NCBI RefSeq assembly: GCF_052044135.1
Contig: NZ_JBQDYF010000009.1
Coordinates: 97,477-161,476, forward strand
Direction: 5' to 3'
Source: Salinisphaera sp052044135
GTDB lineage: Bacteria > Pseudomonadota > Gammaproteobacteria > Nevskiales > Salinisphaeraceae
Length of the DNA stretch: 64,000 bases
The notes beneath the pieces were generated by a model. It worked only from the letters and a program-made list of their open reading frames with translations. It was not told where the DNA came from and did no database searches. Position numbers and translations under genes: made by a program. Each line of letters opens with the position of its first letter. Position 1 is the first letter of the stretch. Below are positions 17,981 to 29,300 of the stretch, in pieces.

Positions 17981-18219
17981 GGTCCGACTTATATGTGTCT
18001 TATCGCATGAGCGCGAGATATCTGCGTGCCGACCCGGGCACCAAGCCAAGCCAAGTCACGGCAATGCGACGGCGTAGGTTTGCGCCGCCATCAGGCGCGG
18101 TCTCGCTGCGCGCAATGCGCGATTAATGACGAAACAACGCGCGCCGGCCACGCCGCTGCGCACTTTGTGTCCCGGACTGAATCGAGCGCCCTGTCTCGTT
18201 ACCGTACAAGGAGAATTTC

Positions 18220-20454
18220 ATGACTGACCGTCCCTCTGACGACTCTAAGCAACTGCTGGAACAACTGGCCCGTGTGCCAGAGCTCAAGAGAAGAAGTCTG
18301 CTCAAAACGCTGGCCATCGCCCCGCTGGCCTCGCTTTATGGCTCCAGGGCACTGGCCGCATCAAGCGGGCAGACCGCATCGAGCGACAGCACCAGGCGAT
18401 CGACCTTCTGCGTGCCGGTCCTGCCGGATACCCAGTACTATCCGCGTTACGCCTCGGAAAAGATGGGCAAGCTATTCCAGAAGAAATATCAAGGCATCCT
18501 TCCGCAGTATGACAACCCCTTCAAGACCCAGACCCAGTGGATCGTACGGAATCGCTATTTGCTGAACATTCCGTTCGTGATACACGTCGGCGACGTCGTC
18601 GACCAATCCTGGTATTACACGGCCGAGGGCTCTCAGCCATGGCATGCGAACCAGGATCTGGTCTATGGCAACCAGCTCGGCAATGGCAGCGTGAACAAGG
18701 AATGGGAATTGGCCAGCCAAGCCATGCAGGTGCTCGAAGACAGCCACTGCCCGTACTCGATCTGTGCCGGCAACCACGACATCGGGGCGATCGGCACAAA
18801 TATCCAGTGGGGCCCGGACTGGGGCGTGGGCGTAACGGGCTTCAAAAACGACGATGGCTATCAGGACGGCGGCTTCCATCGACGCAATCTATTCGAACCC
18901 TATTTGCAGGTGTTCCCGACAGCGCGCGCCCAGCAGCAGAGCACGTTCGGTAGCCGACACCATTCCGGTTTCCACGAATATCACGTGTTCGAAGCCGAAG
19001 GTAACCGGTTCCTCGTACTCTCGCTGTCCTGGCGTGCCTCGGACGATGCGCTGAACTGGGCCAATCAGGTCATCGCCTCAAACCCCACCCTGCCGGTGAT
19101 CCTGATCAACCATCAGCTGATGGGCATTGGCGACGACGGAACGACGGCCGCCGAAACCGGCTATTTCGAGTATTTATGGAAACACCTGATCCGGGACAAC
19201 GATCAAATATTCATGGCCATCAGCGGCCACTATCACGGCTCTTGCCGCGTCACCAAGAAGAACAGTGCGGGCCATGATGTACTGCTGATCGTTGTCGATT
19301 ATCAAATGTCGTATATGGGCGGCAACGGCCTGATGCGGTTGTACGAGTTCGACCTGACCCACAACAAGATATATGCCAGCACCTTCTCGCCGTGGGTACC
19401 GCTGAAGCCGAGCAGCGAGATCAACCAATTCGACGTGGCCTGGAAGACGGAGGACAACCACAACTACGCGCTGGACTTCGACTTCCAGCAGCGCTTTGCC
19501 GGCTTCTCCGATACGTTCCAGGTCCAGGCAGGCACACGTCCTGTCGGGCTCACCGACATCGCCCAGCAGCTGATCCTGGCCAACTATACCCAACCCGCCC
19601 AAGCCCAGCCCGTGCCGGCCCGGGACAGTGAAGACTATCCCAAGGTCAGCGGCACGCTCGCTCACTGGCGGTTCTTCAAGACCGGGGTCCGCGACGGCAC
19701 CCAATTCAACTTTGACCATCGCAGCGGCGACTGGCCAATCGCCGATGTCTCGCCCGACGACGCCAACGCCAACCCGCTGTTCGTTAACACCTGGATGAAG
19801 CGGAACAGCAATCTGCTGTGGTCGACCGACCATCACCCGGCCTCGGCGGCACCCGGCAGCCTCCAGTTCGTGAACACCAAAAAACACGACTCGCCGTATT
19901 TTACAACCGACCGCAACGCCCCGATCAACACCGAACTGTTTGAAAACGGCTATACCATCGAGGCTTTCGTCAAGATCGGGGCCGATTTCGACGCCAAAAA
20001 AAATGCCTGGATGGGCATCCTCTATCGCCTGGGCGCCCGCTGGAATCTCTATAGTGGCGGCAGCGGAGACACCACGATGATGATGGCAATCTCCAATCTG
20101 ATGGAGGTCCAGTGGGAGGTCGTGCCGGTCGGTCGATACACCAATATGACCTGTTGGTCGGGTAGCATCTCGGCTACCCAGTGGTATCACATCGCCGCTG
20201 TTAACGATCCAAACGACGACAATTCCGTGATCCTGTATGTCGAGGGCGCGCCGGTGCTGCGCAATATCGCCTCCTCCGCTCCCGGCATCCAGTATGTCAA
20301 TGTTCAGACCGGCCTGCAGATGGCGATCGGCTGCAGCCAGTACGGCGGCCACATGGACAACGGTTTCCTCGGCAACCTGGGCGAAATCCGGCTCGTGAAC
20401 CGACCGCTGTCCAGTGACCAGTGGCTAACCGCGCGGCGCCACACCAGCGCCTAG
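18220..20454 (+). CDS. Tat-exported metallophosphoesterase with C-terminal LamG-like domain
   Basis: This 744-residue protein has a twin-arginine signal (ELKRRSLLKTLAIAPLASLY). Residues about 60-370 form a calcineurin-like phosphoesterase with metal motifs LPDTQYYPRY, HVGDVVDQ, CAGNHD, INHQLMG and SGHYHG. The C-terminal 270 residues (APINTELFENGYTIEAFVKI, later WYHIAAVNDPNDDNS and FLGNLGEIRLVNRPLS) resemble a concanavalin A/LamG-like jelly roll used for glycan or polymer binding. It probably hydrolyses an extracellular phosphoester; the substrate is unknown. An AAGGAG site sits before the ATG. It follows the PEP-CTERM gene at 240 bases on the same strand, and a strong hairpin terminator follows it. 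Confidence 0.88.
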   Translation: MTDRPSDDSKQLLEQLARVPELKRRSLLKTLAIAPLASLYGSRALAASSGQTASSDSTRRSTFCVPVLPDTQYYPRYASEKMGKLFQKKYQGILPQYDNPFKTQTQWIVRNRYLLNIPFVIHVGDVVDQSWYYTAEGSQPWHANQDLVYGNQLGNGSVNKEWELASQAMQVLEDSHCPYSICAGNHDIGAIGTNIQWGPDWGVGVTGFKNDDGYQDGGFHRRNLFEPYLQVFPTARAQQQSTFGSRHHSGFHEYHVFEAEGNRFLVLSLSWRASDDALNWANQVIASNPTLPVILINHQLMGIGDDGTTAAETGYFEYLWKHLIRDNDQIFMAISGHYHGSCRVTKKNSAGHDVLLIVVDYQMSYMGGNGLMRLYEFDLTHNKIYASTFSPWVPLKPSSEINQFDVAWKTEDNHNYALDFDFQQRFAGFSDTFQVQAGTRPVGLTDIAQQLILANYTQPAQAQPVPARDSEDYPKVSGTLAHWRFFKTGVRDGTQFNFDHRSGDWPIADVSPDDANANPLFVNTWMKRNSNLLWSTDHHPASAAPGSLQFVNTKKHDSPYFTTDRNAPINTELFENGYTIEAFVKIGADFDAKKNAWMGILYRLGARWNLYSGGSGDTTMMMAISNLMEVQWEVVPVGRYTNMTCWSGSISATQWYHIAAVNDPNDDNSVILYVEGAPVLRNIASSAPGIQYVNVQTGLQMAIGCSQYGGHMDNGFLGNLGEIRLVNRPLSSDQWLTARRHTSA

Positions 20455-20508
20455 AAGAACAAGTGGCGGCCCCTTCGATCACTTCGACGGAGCCCTTATA
20501 AACCTCCC

Positions 20509-20543
20509 GAGCGCGGCCCGAGCGAGCGGCCGCGCTCTTTGTT
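20509..20543 (+). terminator. Terminator after metallophosphoesterase gene
   Basis: A perfect 10-base stem GAGCGCGGCC/GGCCGCGCTC with a nine-base loop is followed by TTTGTT. It lies about 55 bases after the stop codon in the right orientation to end this transcript. Confidence 0.75.
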
Positions 20544-20634
20544 GTCAGCCGACGGCGCGCGGCGCGACGACCGCGCGCCGGGATTCGTGATCACGGCTTC
20601 TTTTTGTCTCTCCATTTCAGATCGCCGCGCCGCG

Positions 20635-20833
20635 CCAACGTTCGTTGGATCGATTTGTTCCTATCGTTATTAACCCGGCACAAAAATAGATTATTTTTCG
20701 GGTTAATAGCGCGAGCATGCGACCGCATGCCCGCCGTGGCCATCGGGCGCCAAGCATTTGAAAATAAAAGACAGACAGGCGACGCCTTTTATTTTTCAAG
20801 ACGTTGAAAACAGCTGACGAAGTCAGCTGTTTT
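20635..20833. other. Cluster of five hairpins in intergenic DNA (possible structured RNA)
   Basis: Five inverted repeats follow one another. They are CCAACG/CGTTGG (20635-20648); TATTAACCCG plus AAAAATA pairing with TATTTTT and CGGGTTAATA (20668-20708, 17 pairs with a four-base bulge); GCATGCG/CGCATGC (20715-20730); TTG-AAAATAAAAG pairing with CTTTTATTTT-CAA (20758-20799); and AAAACAGCTGA/TCAGCTGTTTT (20807-20833), which looks like a terminator. AT-rich stems alternate with GC-rich ones. No open frame of note spans it. It could be a terminated small RNA, stacked terminators or the end of a mobile element. Confidence 0.6.
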
Positions 20834-21196
20834 GACGCTGGATTAATAACCCAAAATTCACGCAGACTGACATGGGTTCACGACACGGGCCCATCACTTG
20901 AAGCGCACTCATCTGCGTAGATCTGCGAAAAAAAGCGTCTTCCGATCCGAGCTTCCCATCCGCTGATTTATGCGCAGAGCAGACGCATATACCCAATCAC
21001 AACACGAGCGACCGATGCCTGTCGATCGCGTTCTTGCGCGTAACCGAACGGCACCCGCCAGACCCATGTCCCCATTTGCCTAATCCGCGCCATCCGTGGA
21101 TAAACCGCCTTTGGATCGAAGCCTTCGTTCTCTGGCTTGTTTGCAGATCAGGCAAATCTACACAAGATCACTTGACGCCATACCTGTCGCTAAAGC
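20834..21196. other. Intergenic region with partial dispersed-repeat copies
   Basis: No gene is seen. A half-copy of the ATCTGCG-type repeat (ATCTGCGTAGATCTGCG) lies at 20911-20927, and a fuller inverted repeat follows at 21074-21157. The rest has no visible signal. Confidence 0.5.
21074..21157. repeat. Dispersed inverted repeat, downstream flank of ankyrin gene
   Basis: ATTTGCCTAATC (21074-21085) pairs with GATCAGGCAAAT (21146-21157) at 11 of 12 positions. The left arm continues CGCGCCATCCGTGGATAAA, recalling the ATCTGCG...GGAT pattern of the copies near 21.8 and 47.8 kb. Confidence 0.6.
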
Positions 21197-21757
21197 TCAG
21201 CTGCTGGCTGGCGCATCCTGTTGGACGGAATTGAGCTCGATAATTGTTTTCGCGCCGTAAGCACGAAGCGTAAGCAGCTCTTGGGGACTGCGTTTCGCGT
21301 ATTTCCCGGCCAGGCGCACAAGCATTGCAACCCAGGCGTCTTCGTCCGACTTTTCTTGTTCCGTAGGCTCCTCCGGAAGCGTGAGACCATACTGCTCGTA
21401 GCGATAGTCAAACTCCGCAAGTTCATAGATAGTTTCACTACCGTCAACGTGTGAGTTGGGATTTGCCCCGTAACGCAGAAGCAACTCAACGACCTCAAAT
21501 CGCCCATTGAAGATCGCTGCCATCATCTCGCAACCGCCACCACTGGGATGATTAGGCTTTGCTCCAGCTTCCAGAAGTAGCCTTACCGTGTCTGCGGGAA
21601 ATTGGTTCGTTTCCCATGCCGTGCACGCCAGCCGGATAAGCCCTTCTCCTGATTCCGAAACAGTATCGGGATCGACGCCATTTTGCAGCAGCTTTCTGAG
21701 CAGTACGAGATCACCGTACCTGACTGCGAATGCTATGGATTCAGCCATACGATCCAA
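21197..21757 (-). CDS. Small ankyrin-repeat protein
   Basis: This 186-residue protein has at least three ankyrin repeats: AVRYGDLVLLRKLLQNGVDPD, ADTVRLLLEAGAKPNHPS and FNGRFEVVELLLRYGANPN. A polar C-terminal half with no known motif follows (TEQEKSDEDAWVAMLVRLA). No signal peptide or membrane segment is seen, so it is probably cytoplasmic and mediates protein binding. The start is TTG: AAGGAGG lies five bases upstream of TTG but 14 bases from the in-frame ATG three codons later. Composition is less GC-rich than the neighbours, and dispersed inverted repeats flank both sides, suggesting acquisition as a unit. An immunity or antitoxin role is possible but unsupported. Confidence 0.8.
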   Translation of the reverse strand: MDRMAESIAFAVRYGDLVLLRKLLQNGVDPDTVSESGEGLIRLACTAWETNQFPADTVRLLLEAGAKPNHPSGGGCEMMAAIFNGRFEVVELLLRYGANPNSHVDGSETIYELAEFDYRYEQYGLTLPEEPTEQEKSDEDAWVAMLVRLAGKYAKRSPQELLTLRAYGAKTIIELNSVQQDAPASS

Positions 21758-21762
21758 TGCTG

Positions 21763-21769
21763 CCTCCTT
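21763..21769 (-). promoter_or_regulatory. Ribosome binding site deciding TTG start of ankyrin gene
   Basis: On the coding strand the site is a perfect AAGGAGG, five bases before the TTG. This spacing is optimal for TTG and too long for the next ATG, so translation probably starts at TTG. Confidence 0.7.
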
Positions 21770-21816
21770 GTTCGTGGCCAGATAGCGCCTAAGAGCCAGT
21801 GTTCCTCATTTGTGCA

Positions 21817-21865
21817 ATCTGCGGATAAAAAGCCGACGCTTTCGTTCCTTGGTTTGTCCGCAGAT
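21817..21865. repeat. Dispersed inverted repeat, upstream flank of ankyrin gene
   Basis: ATCTGCGGATAAA (21817-21829) pairs with TTTGTCCGCAGAT (21853-21865) at 12 of 13 positions. A further half-copy (ACGCAGATT) follows to the right. It lies in the gap between the ankyrin gene and the end of parE. Confidence 0.7.
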
Positions 21866-21958
21866 GTCGCAATGTACGCAGATTCACAATAAAGAGGATT
21901 GGGTACCTCGGTTAATCGCGTATACATTCACGACTGTCCAGCTGAATATCGCCACCGC

Positions 21959-23869
<1,911 letters not shown>

Positions 23870-24016
23870 CCATGCCTCGTGAAAAAACGAATAGTCGTAC
23901 CGGCCGGCACGTTAAGCGTTTGGCCCGACCGTGGCAAGATGAACCGCCATCGCGCCGTCGGCACGACCTTGCATGACACGCTAAACTTCCGGCGCAATCA
24001 CCCGGGCCTTCCTGTC

Positions 24017-24313
24017 ATGAGCAAAGCCAAATCCGATAACGCGGCAAACACCGACGCCGATACGACCGATGCCCCGCCGCTGGCGGCCTTCGAGAGCTCG
24101 GTCGCGGAACTGGAGTCGCTGGTCGAGTCACTCGAGGCCGGCGATATCAGCCTCGAACAGGCCCTGGCCAAGTTCGAGCGCGGCGTCACGCTCGCGCGCC
24201 AGTGCCAGACCATGCTCAAGAGTGCGGAACTGCGGGTCGACCAACTGGTCGGCCAGGCGCCGGACGAGCGTACCGAACCGTTCACCGGCCCCGCCGAAGA
24301 CGCCGCCGACTGA
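24017..24313 (+). CDS. xseB: Exodeoxyribonuclease VII small subunit
   Basis: This 98-residue subunit binds XseA in exonuclease VII, which degrades single-stranded DNA from either end. The conserved core is FESSVAELESLVESLEAGDI, followed by SLEQALAKFERGVTLARQCQ and LKSAELRV. An extra Asp/Ala/Thr-rich N-terminus precedes it. The ATG is chosen as the nearest start to the conserved core. In most relatives ispA and dxs follow; here a convergent signalling gene follows instead, so the usual isoprenoid operon is absent. Confidence 0.94.
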   Translation: MSKAKSDNAANTDADTTDAPPLAAFESSVAELESLVESLEAGDISLEQALAKFERGVTLARQCQTMLKSAELRVDQLVGQAPDERTEPFTGPAEDAAD

Positions 24314-24342
24314 GCCCGCCCCGCCCTGGGCCAGGCGGCACG

Positions 24343-25410
24343 TCACTGCAACATGCAGTCGGAGTGCGGTGCGGGCATGGGCCGGATGTCGTCGCGCGCC
24401 TGAAACAGGCGCACGCTGGCCTTGCCCTCGTACTTGACGCGATACAAGGCGGAATCGGCATTGTGCATGAGTTCGTCGGCGTCGCCGCCGTGCTCGGGGT
24501 AAAAGGCGACGCCGAGACTGGCGCTGATTGCGACATCGATTTCCCCGGTTGATGTCGGCACCGCGATGGGCGCCGACAGGGCGTCGAGCAATTCCCGACA
24601 ACGGGCCAGACACGACGGCTCGGATTCGACGTCCTCGATCAGGAGGGCGAACTCGTCACCGCCGAAGCGCGCGGCCGTGTCGACATCCTGCAGCGTCTGC
24701 TCGAGCCGGCGCGCCACGTGCTCAAGCACGACATCGCCCGCGCGATGGCCGTAGGCATCGTTGACCGGCTTGAAGCCGTCCAGATCCATGTAGCCGATCG
24801 CGAAACGCCCGGACCGACGGCGCGCGCGTTTGGTCATGCTGCTCAAGCGATCCACGAACAACAGGCGGTTGGGCAGCCCCGTGAGCGCGTCGTGCGTGGC
24901 CAGATGCTGGGCGCGCGCCTCGGCACGGCGCCGGATGTCGATCTCGCCACGGAGTTGGGTGTTCACCGCGTCCAGTTCGTCGCGCGCGCGCCGCAACGCC
25001 CGGCGGCTGTCGTACAGCTCGACGAAATTACGGACCTTGGCCTGCAACAGGCGTTCGTCGATGGGCTTCGTGATGTAGTCCACGGCGCCCAGGCGATAGC
25101 CCTTGAGGCGATCCATGTCGTCGCTTGAATCCGCGGTGACGAAGATCACGGCCGTATCGCGCGTGGATTGTTCGCCGTTGAGCAGTTCCGCGACTTCCAT
25201 GCCGTCCATGCCGGGCATCTGCACATCGAGCAGGATCAAGGCGAACTCGTGATCCAGGCAGGCAGCGAGCGCATCGTTGCCGTTGCCGGCCTCGATCACG
25301 CTCACGTCAAGATGCTTGAGCACCCGGCGCATGGCCACGCGGTTGGCATACAGATCGTCGACCACGAGAACCTTGGAGGCCGGCTGATCGATGTGCTCGG
25401 GGTCAGACAT
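24343..25410 (-). CDS. Response regulator with GGDEF diguanylate cyclase output
   Basis: This 355-residue protein has a receiver domain (VLVVDDLYANRVAMRRVL, phosphoacceptor in ALILLDVQMPGMDGM, Lys in DYITKPI). A coiled linker and a GGDEF domain with an intact active site (ARFGGDEFALLIEDVE) follow. The position of the inhibitory RxxD site reads QDVD, so product inhibition at that site is probably lost. It should make c-di-GMP when phosphorylated. It follows cheR and the hybrid kinase on the same strand, about 100 bases behind cheR, so it is the likely output of that system. The ATG giving MSDPEHIDQ is chosen because upstream residues are a Pro/Arg-rich artefact. Confidence 0.9.
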   Translation of the reverse strand: MSDPEHIDQPASKVLVVDDLYANRVAMRRVLKHLDVSVIEAGNGNDALAACLDHEFALILLDVQMPGMDGMEVAELLNGEQSTRDTAVIFVTADSSDDMDRLKGYRLGAVDYITKPIDERLLQAKVRNFVELYDSRRALRRARDELDAVNTQLRGEIDIRRRAEARAQHLATHDALTGLPNRLLFVDRLSSMTKRARRRSGRFAIGYMDLDGFKPVNDAYGHRAGDVVLEHVARRLEQTLQDVDTAARFGGDEFALLIEDVESEPSCLARCRELLDALSAPIAVPTSTGEIDVAISASLGVAFYPEHGGDADELMHNADSALYRVKYEGKASVRLFQARDDIRPMPAPHSDCMLQ

Positions 25411-25514
25411 GCGCGCGCTGCCTCCCGGCAGAGCCGGCACCGGCCCGCGGCCATGCGGCCGGCGCGGTCGCGCGCGGTGTGGCAACCGCCGCGCGGGGCG
25501 CCTGCACCGAGGGT

Positions 25515-26363
25515 TCAGGCTTCATGTAGCGGCCATGCCCGTTTGAGCCGGTAGATGCGATGGGTGTCACTGACGGCCTCGAAACAGGATGCGAGTGAAG
25601 AGAATTGCAACGTCTCCCGCGTGCCGAGCACAAGATACCCGCCGCGCACGAGACTGTCGGCAAACAAGCGCAATACACGCTCCTTGAGCGCCTGCGAGAA
25701 ATAGATCAGGACATTGCGGCACATCACCAGGTGGGTTTCCGCAAAGACGCCGTCGGTCACAAGATTATGGTGTGCAAAGACCACCCGATCGCGCAGCGTT
25801 CGCCGCATCCGCATCAGATCATATCGGCTGCGGTAGTAATCCGCGAAATCGCCCCGGCCGCCCGCGCTGTCGTAATTCGCGGCGAAGCCCGGGATACGCC
25901 GTGCCGCAAAAATGCCTTCCGAAGCCCGCGCCAGCGCCTGATCGTTGATATCCGTGGCATAGAAGCGACAACGTGACAGCAGACCGGCCTCCTCGGCCAG
26001 GATCGCGGTGGAATACACCTCCTCGCCCTGGGCGCAGCCGGCCTGCCAGATGTTCACCCGCGGATACGACGACAGCACCGGCAGGACCTGCTCGCGCAAC
26101 GCGGCGAACACCGCCGGATCCCGGAACATGTCCGAAACCGGCACCGACAGCCGCGCGATCACCTCGCCGAGCACGGCGGGCTCATAGATCAGTCGCGGAA
26201 TCAGGTGCCCGATACCCGGCGCGCCGAGATCGGCCGCCAGCTGCTCGGCACGGCGCTTGAGCGAGGCGCGCGCATAGCCGGAAAAGTCGTAGCCGTGACA
26301 GGCATTGAGAGCGTGCACGAACAGATCCAGCGCGCGATCTTCGGTGGCCACCGGATCGCTCAT
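25515..26363 (-). CDS. cheR: CheR-type methyltransferase
   Basis: This 282-residue protein has an N-terminal helical CheR domain (SGYARASLKRRAEQLAADLG) and a SAM-binding domain. Its motifs are NIWQAGCAQGEEVYSTAIL, FYATDINDQALARA and VMCRNVLIYFSQALKERVL, as in chemoreceptor glutamate methyltransferases. Its ATG overlaps the hybrid kinase stop (ATGA). No chemoreceptor, CheB or CheA is nearby, so it is likely to belong to the CheR-linked sensory kinase systems rather than flagellar chemotaxis. Its target could be the kinase partner itself; that is inference. Confidence 0.9.
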   Translation of the reverse strand: MSDPVATEDRALDLFVHALNACHGYDFSGYARASLKRRAEQLAADLGAPGIGHLIPRLIYEPAVLGEVIARLSVPVSDMFRDPAVFAALREQVLPVLSSYPRVNIWQAGCAQGEEVYSTAILAEEAGLLSRCRFYATDINDQALARASEGIFAARRIPGFAANYDSAGGRGDFADYYRSRYDLMRMRRTLRDRVVFAHHNLVTDGVFAETHLVMCRNVLIYFSQALKERVLRLFADSLVRGGYLVLGTRETLQFSSLASCFEAVSDTHRIYRLKRAWPLHEA

Positions 26364-29300
26364 GACAACAAGGCCGCCATGCGCCGGAGCAGATCGTCCA
26401 CGTCCAGCGGCTTGGACAGATAATCGTCGGCGCCGGCGGCGAGACAGGCCTCGCGATCACCGCTCATGGCCTTCGCGGTCAGCGCCACGATCGGCACGCG
26501 TGGATGATTCGAGCCGTCCCGGATACGGCGGATCGTGTCGTAGCCATCCATGCCCGGCATCATGATGTCCATCAGCACCAGATCAAGGCGCTCGGCCCCG
26601 GCCAGCCGATCGAGCGCCTTGAAGCCATCGGCGGCCATCGTGACCTCGACCCCATGGCCCCGCAACAATCGCGACAGGGCGAAGGTGTTGCGCATGTCAT
26701 CGTCCACCACGAGCACATGGGCGCCGCTCAGCCCGGGCGCCGGGGTATCGGCCGGCGGCGCGGCGGGCGTGCTCAGCGGCGCGGGCGGCGGCGCCAGGCG
26801 ATGCATGAACAACGAGATCTCGTCCAGCAGCCGATCCTGCGCGTGGCTGCCCTTGATCACGATACTGTCGGTGTGGTCGCGCAGGCGCTCGGTTTCTTCT
26901 GCCGACAGATCGCGCGCCGAATAGACCACCACCGGCGGTGCATCGGCCCGTCTGGCGATGGTATCCAGCAGATCGAAACCGGACACATCGGGCAGCTTCA
27001 GATCCAGCACCAGGCAATCGAAGGTTTCCTCGTCGAGCCGCGACAGGGCCGCCGCGCCGGAATCCACCGCGACCGTCGACACCTGCTCGCTGCGCAACAG
27101 ACGCGCGATCGCTGCATGCGCATCCGGGTCGTCGTCGACCACAAGCACGCGGCGGGCCTTGCGCCCGGACAGCGTTTCCGCACGCGCCAGCAGCGTCTCG
27201 AGGTTGTCGCGCGTCACCGGCTTGCGCAGATAGCCGACCGCGCCGGCGCTGGCCGAGCGCCCGGTGTCGTCGGCCGCCGACACGATGTGCACGGGAATGT
27301 CGCGTGTGTCCGCGTCAGCCTTGATCCGGTCGAGCACGGACCAGCCGTCGAGCTCGCCCGGCAGCCCCAGATCGAGAATCACGGCATCCGGGGCGCACTC
27401 GGCCATGGCGGCGAGTGCGCCCCGGCCATCGCCCGCGGCTTCGGCCTCGAAACCGCGCTGGCGCGCGGTCTTGCACACGATATCGGCGAAGGCGGCGTCG
27501 TCATCGACGATCAACACACGCGGTGCCTGTCCTGCCGGGCGCGCACGGCGTCGCGGCCGTGGTGGCTCGTTGGCCGCCGGTGGGAGCGCTTCTGGCGCGG
27601 CATCGGCTCTGGCCCGATCGACTTCCCCCGCTGCTTCCCCGGCCGGTGCGAGATCCGTGCGTACGAACGCCGTGAAGCAACTGCCCTCGCCCGGCGTGCT
27701 TTGTACCCGCACTTCGCCGCCCAGCAGGCCCACCAACTCACGCGTGATCGACAGCCCCAGCCCGGTCCCGCTGTAATTGCGGCTGCTGCTGCCGTCGACC
27801 TGTTCGAAGGCATGGAAGATGCCCTCCAGGTGATCCGCGGGAATGCCGATCCCGTCGTCACGGACCTCGATCGCCAACGCATTGTCGTGCGCCAGTTGGT
27901 CGCGCTCGAAGCGGGCATCGGCCGCCGGCCGCATGAAACGCACGTCGACACACCCCTCGCGCGTGAACTTGATGGCATTGCCCACCAGGTTGCGCACGAT
28001 CTGTTCCAGCTTGCCGGCGTCGGTCACGAGTTGTGCGGGCGCGTCCGCGCTCAACTCGACCTCGAACGCCAGTCCCTGGGCCTCGGCCATGTGCGCGAAC
28101 TGGCGCCGTATGCGCGCCGCGAAACCGGCGGTGTCCACCCGATCGGTCAACACCCGCATCTTGCCGGCCTCGATCTTCGACAGATCGAGGATGTCGTTGA
28201 TCAACGCCAGCAGGCTGGTGCCCGAATCATGGATGATGCGTGCAGCCTCGACCTGCTCCTCGTCGAGATTGCCCGGTTCGTTTTCGGCCAGGCTGCGCGA
28301 GAGAATCAACAGGCTGTTAAGCGGCGTGCGCAACTCATGCGACATGTTCGCCAGAAAATCGGACTTGTAGGCACTGGCCCGTTCGAGCTCCTCGGCGCGC
28401 TCCTCGGCCTCGGCGTGCAGGGCCGACAGCTCCTCCTGCTTGTCGCGCAGATCCGCATTGGCCGCCTGCAATGCGTCGGCCTGTGACTGCAGCTCTTCCT
28501 CCGACGCGCGCAACTCGGCCGCCTGGGACGACAGCTCCTCGCTCTGCGTCCGCAGTTCGGTATTGGCCCGCTGGAGGCTGGCCTGCTGCTCGGACAGCCG
28601 TTTTTCCGAACGGCTGAGTGCCTGCATCTGTTGCCGGCTCTGCGTCAGCAATTCGCTGGTTCGCCGCGCGCGCATCTGCGTCAACACCGCCATCCCGATA
28701 TTCGGCAGCAACGTGTCCAGCAGTTCGCGCTCGGTTTCCGTCAGCGGGTGGAACAGGGCCAGTTCGATCACGGCGACCACTCGATCCGCGATGACCGCCG
28801 GGGCGACGAACAGAATGCTCGGCCGCGCCTCGCCCAGCCCGGAACGGATCGTGATGTAACCAGCCGGCAGGTCGGCCAGCTCGATCGGACGCCGGGTCTC
28901 CAGCGCAGCGCCCACCAGGCCCTCGCCGGGCGCGAACCGCTGCTCGGCCTCGGGCGAATAGCCATACGCCGCCAATAGATTGAAATCGGCCTCGTCGTCT
29001 TCGAGCGAAGCCCGCGTGAACATGGCGGCATAGCCCGCATGCATCAGCGGCGCCAGGTCGCGCAGCAGGCTCTGGCCCAGTTCGCGCTCATCCGCAGCGT
29101 GATACAGCATGGCCGTCATGCGCCCGCGGTGGTCGCGGATCCAGTAATCGCGATCCTGGCGCACGATGATCTGGCGAAACTTCTCCAGCGCGCGCGACAT
29201 CGCACCGATCTCGTCGCCGCGATGCTGGAACCGGACCTGCACGTTGCGCTCGCCGTCCGCCAGACGCCCGGTGGTATCGGTCAACTGGGACAAGGGCGCG

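Noticed and set aside
20635..20833. Retron or integron attC interpretation of the hairpin cluster
   Set aside because: No reverse transcriptase or integrase is nearby and no attC core sites were seen.
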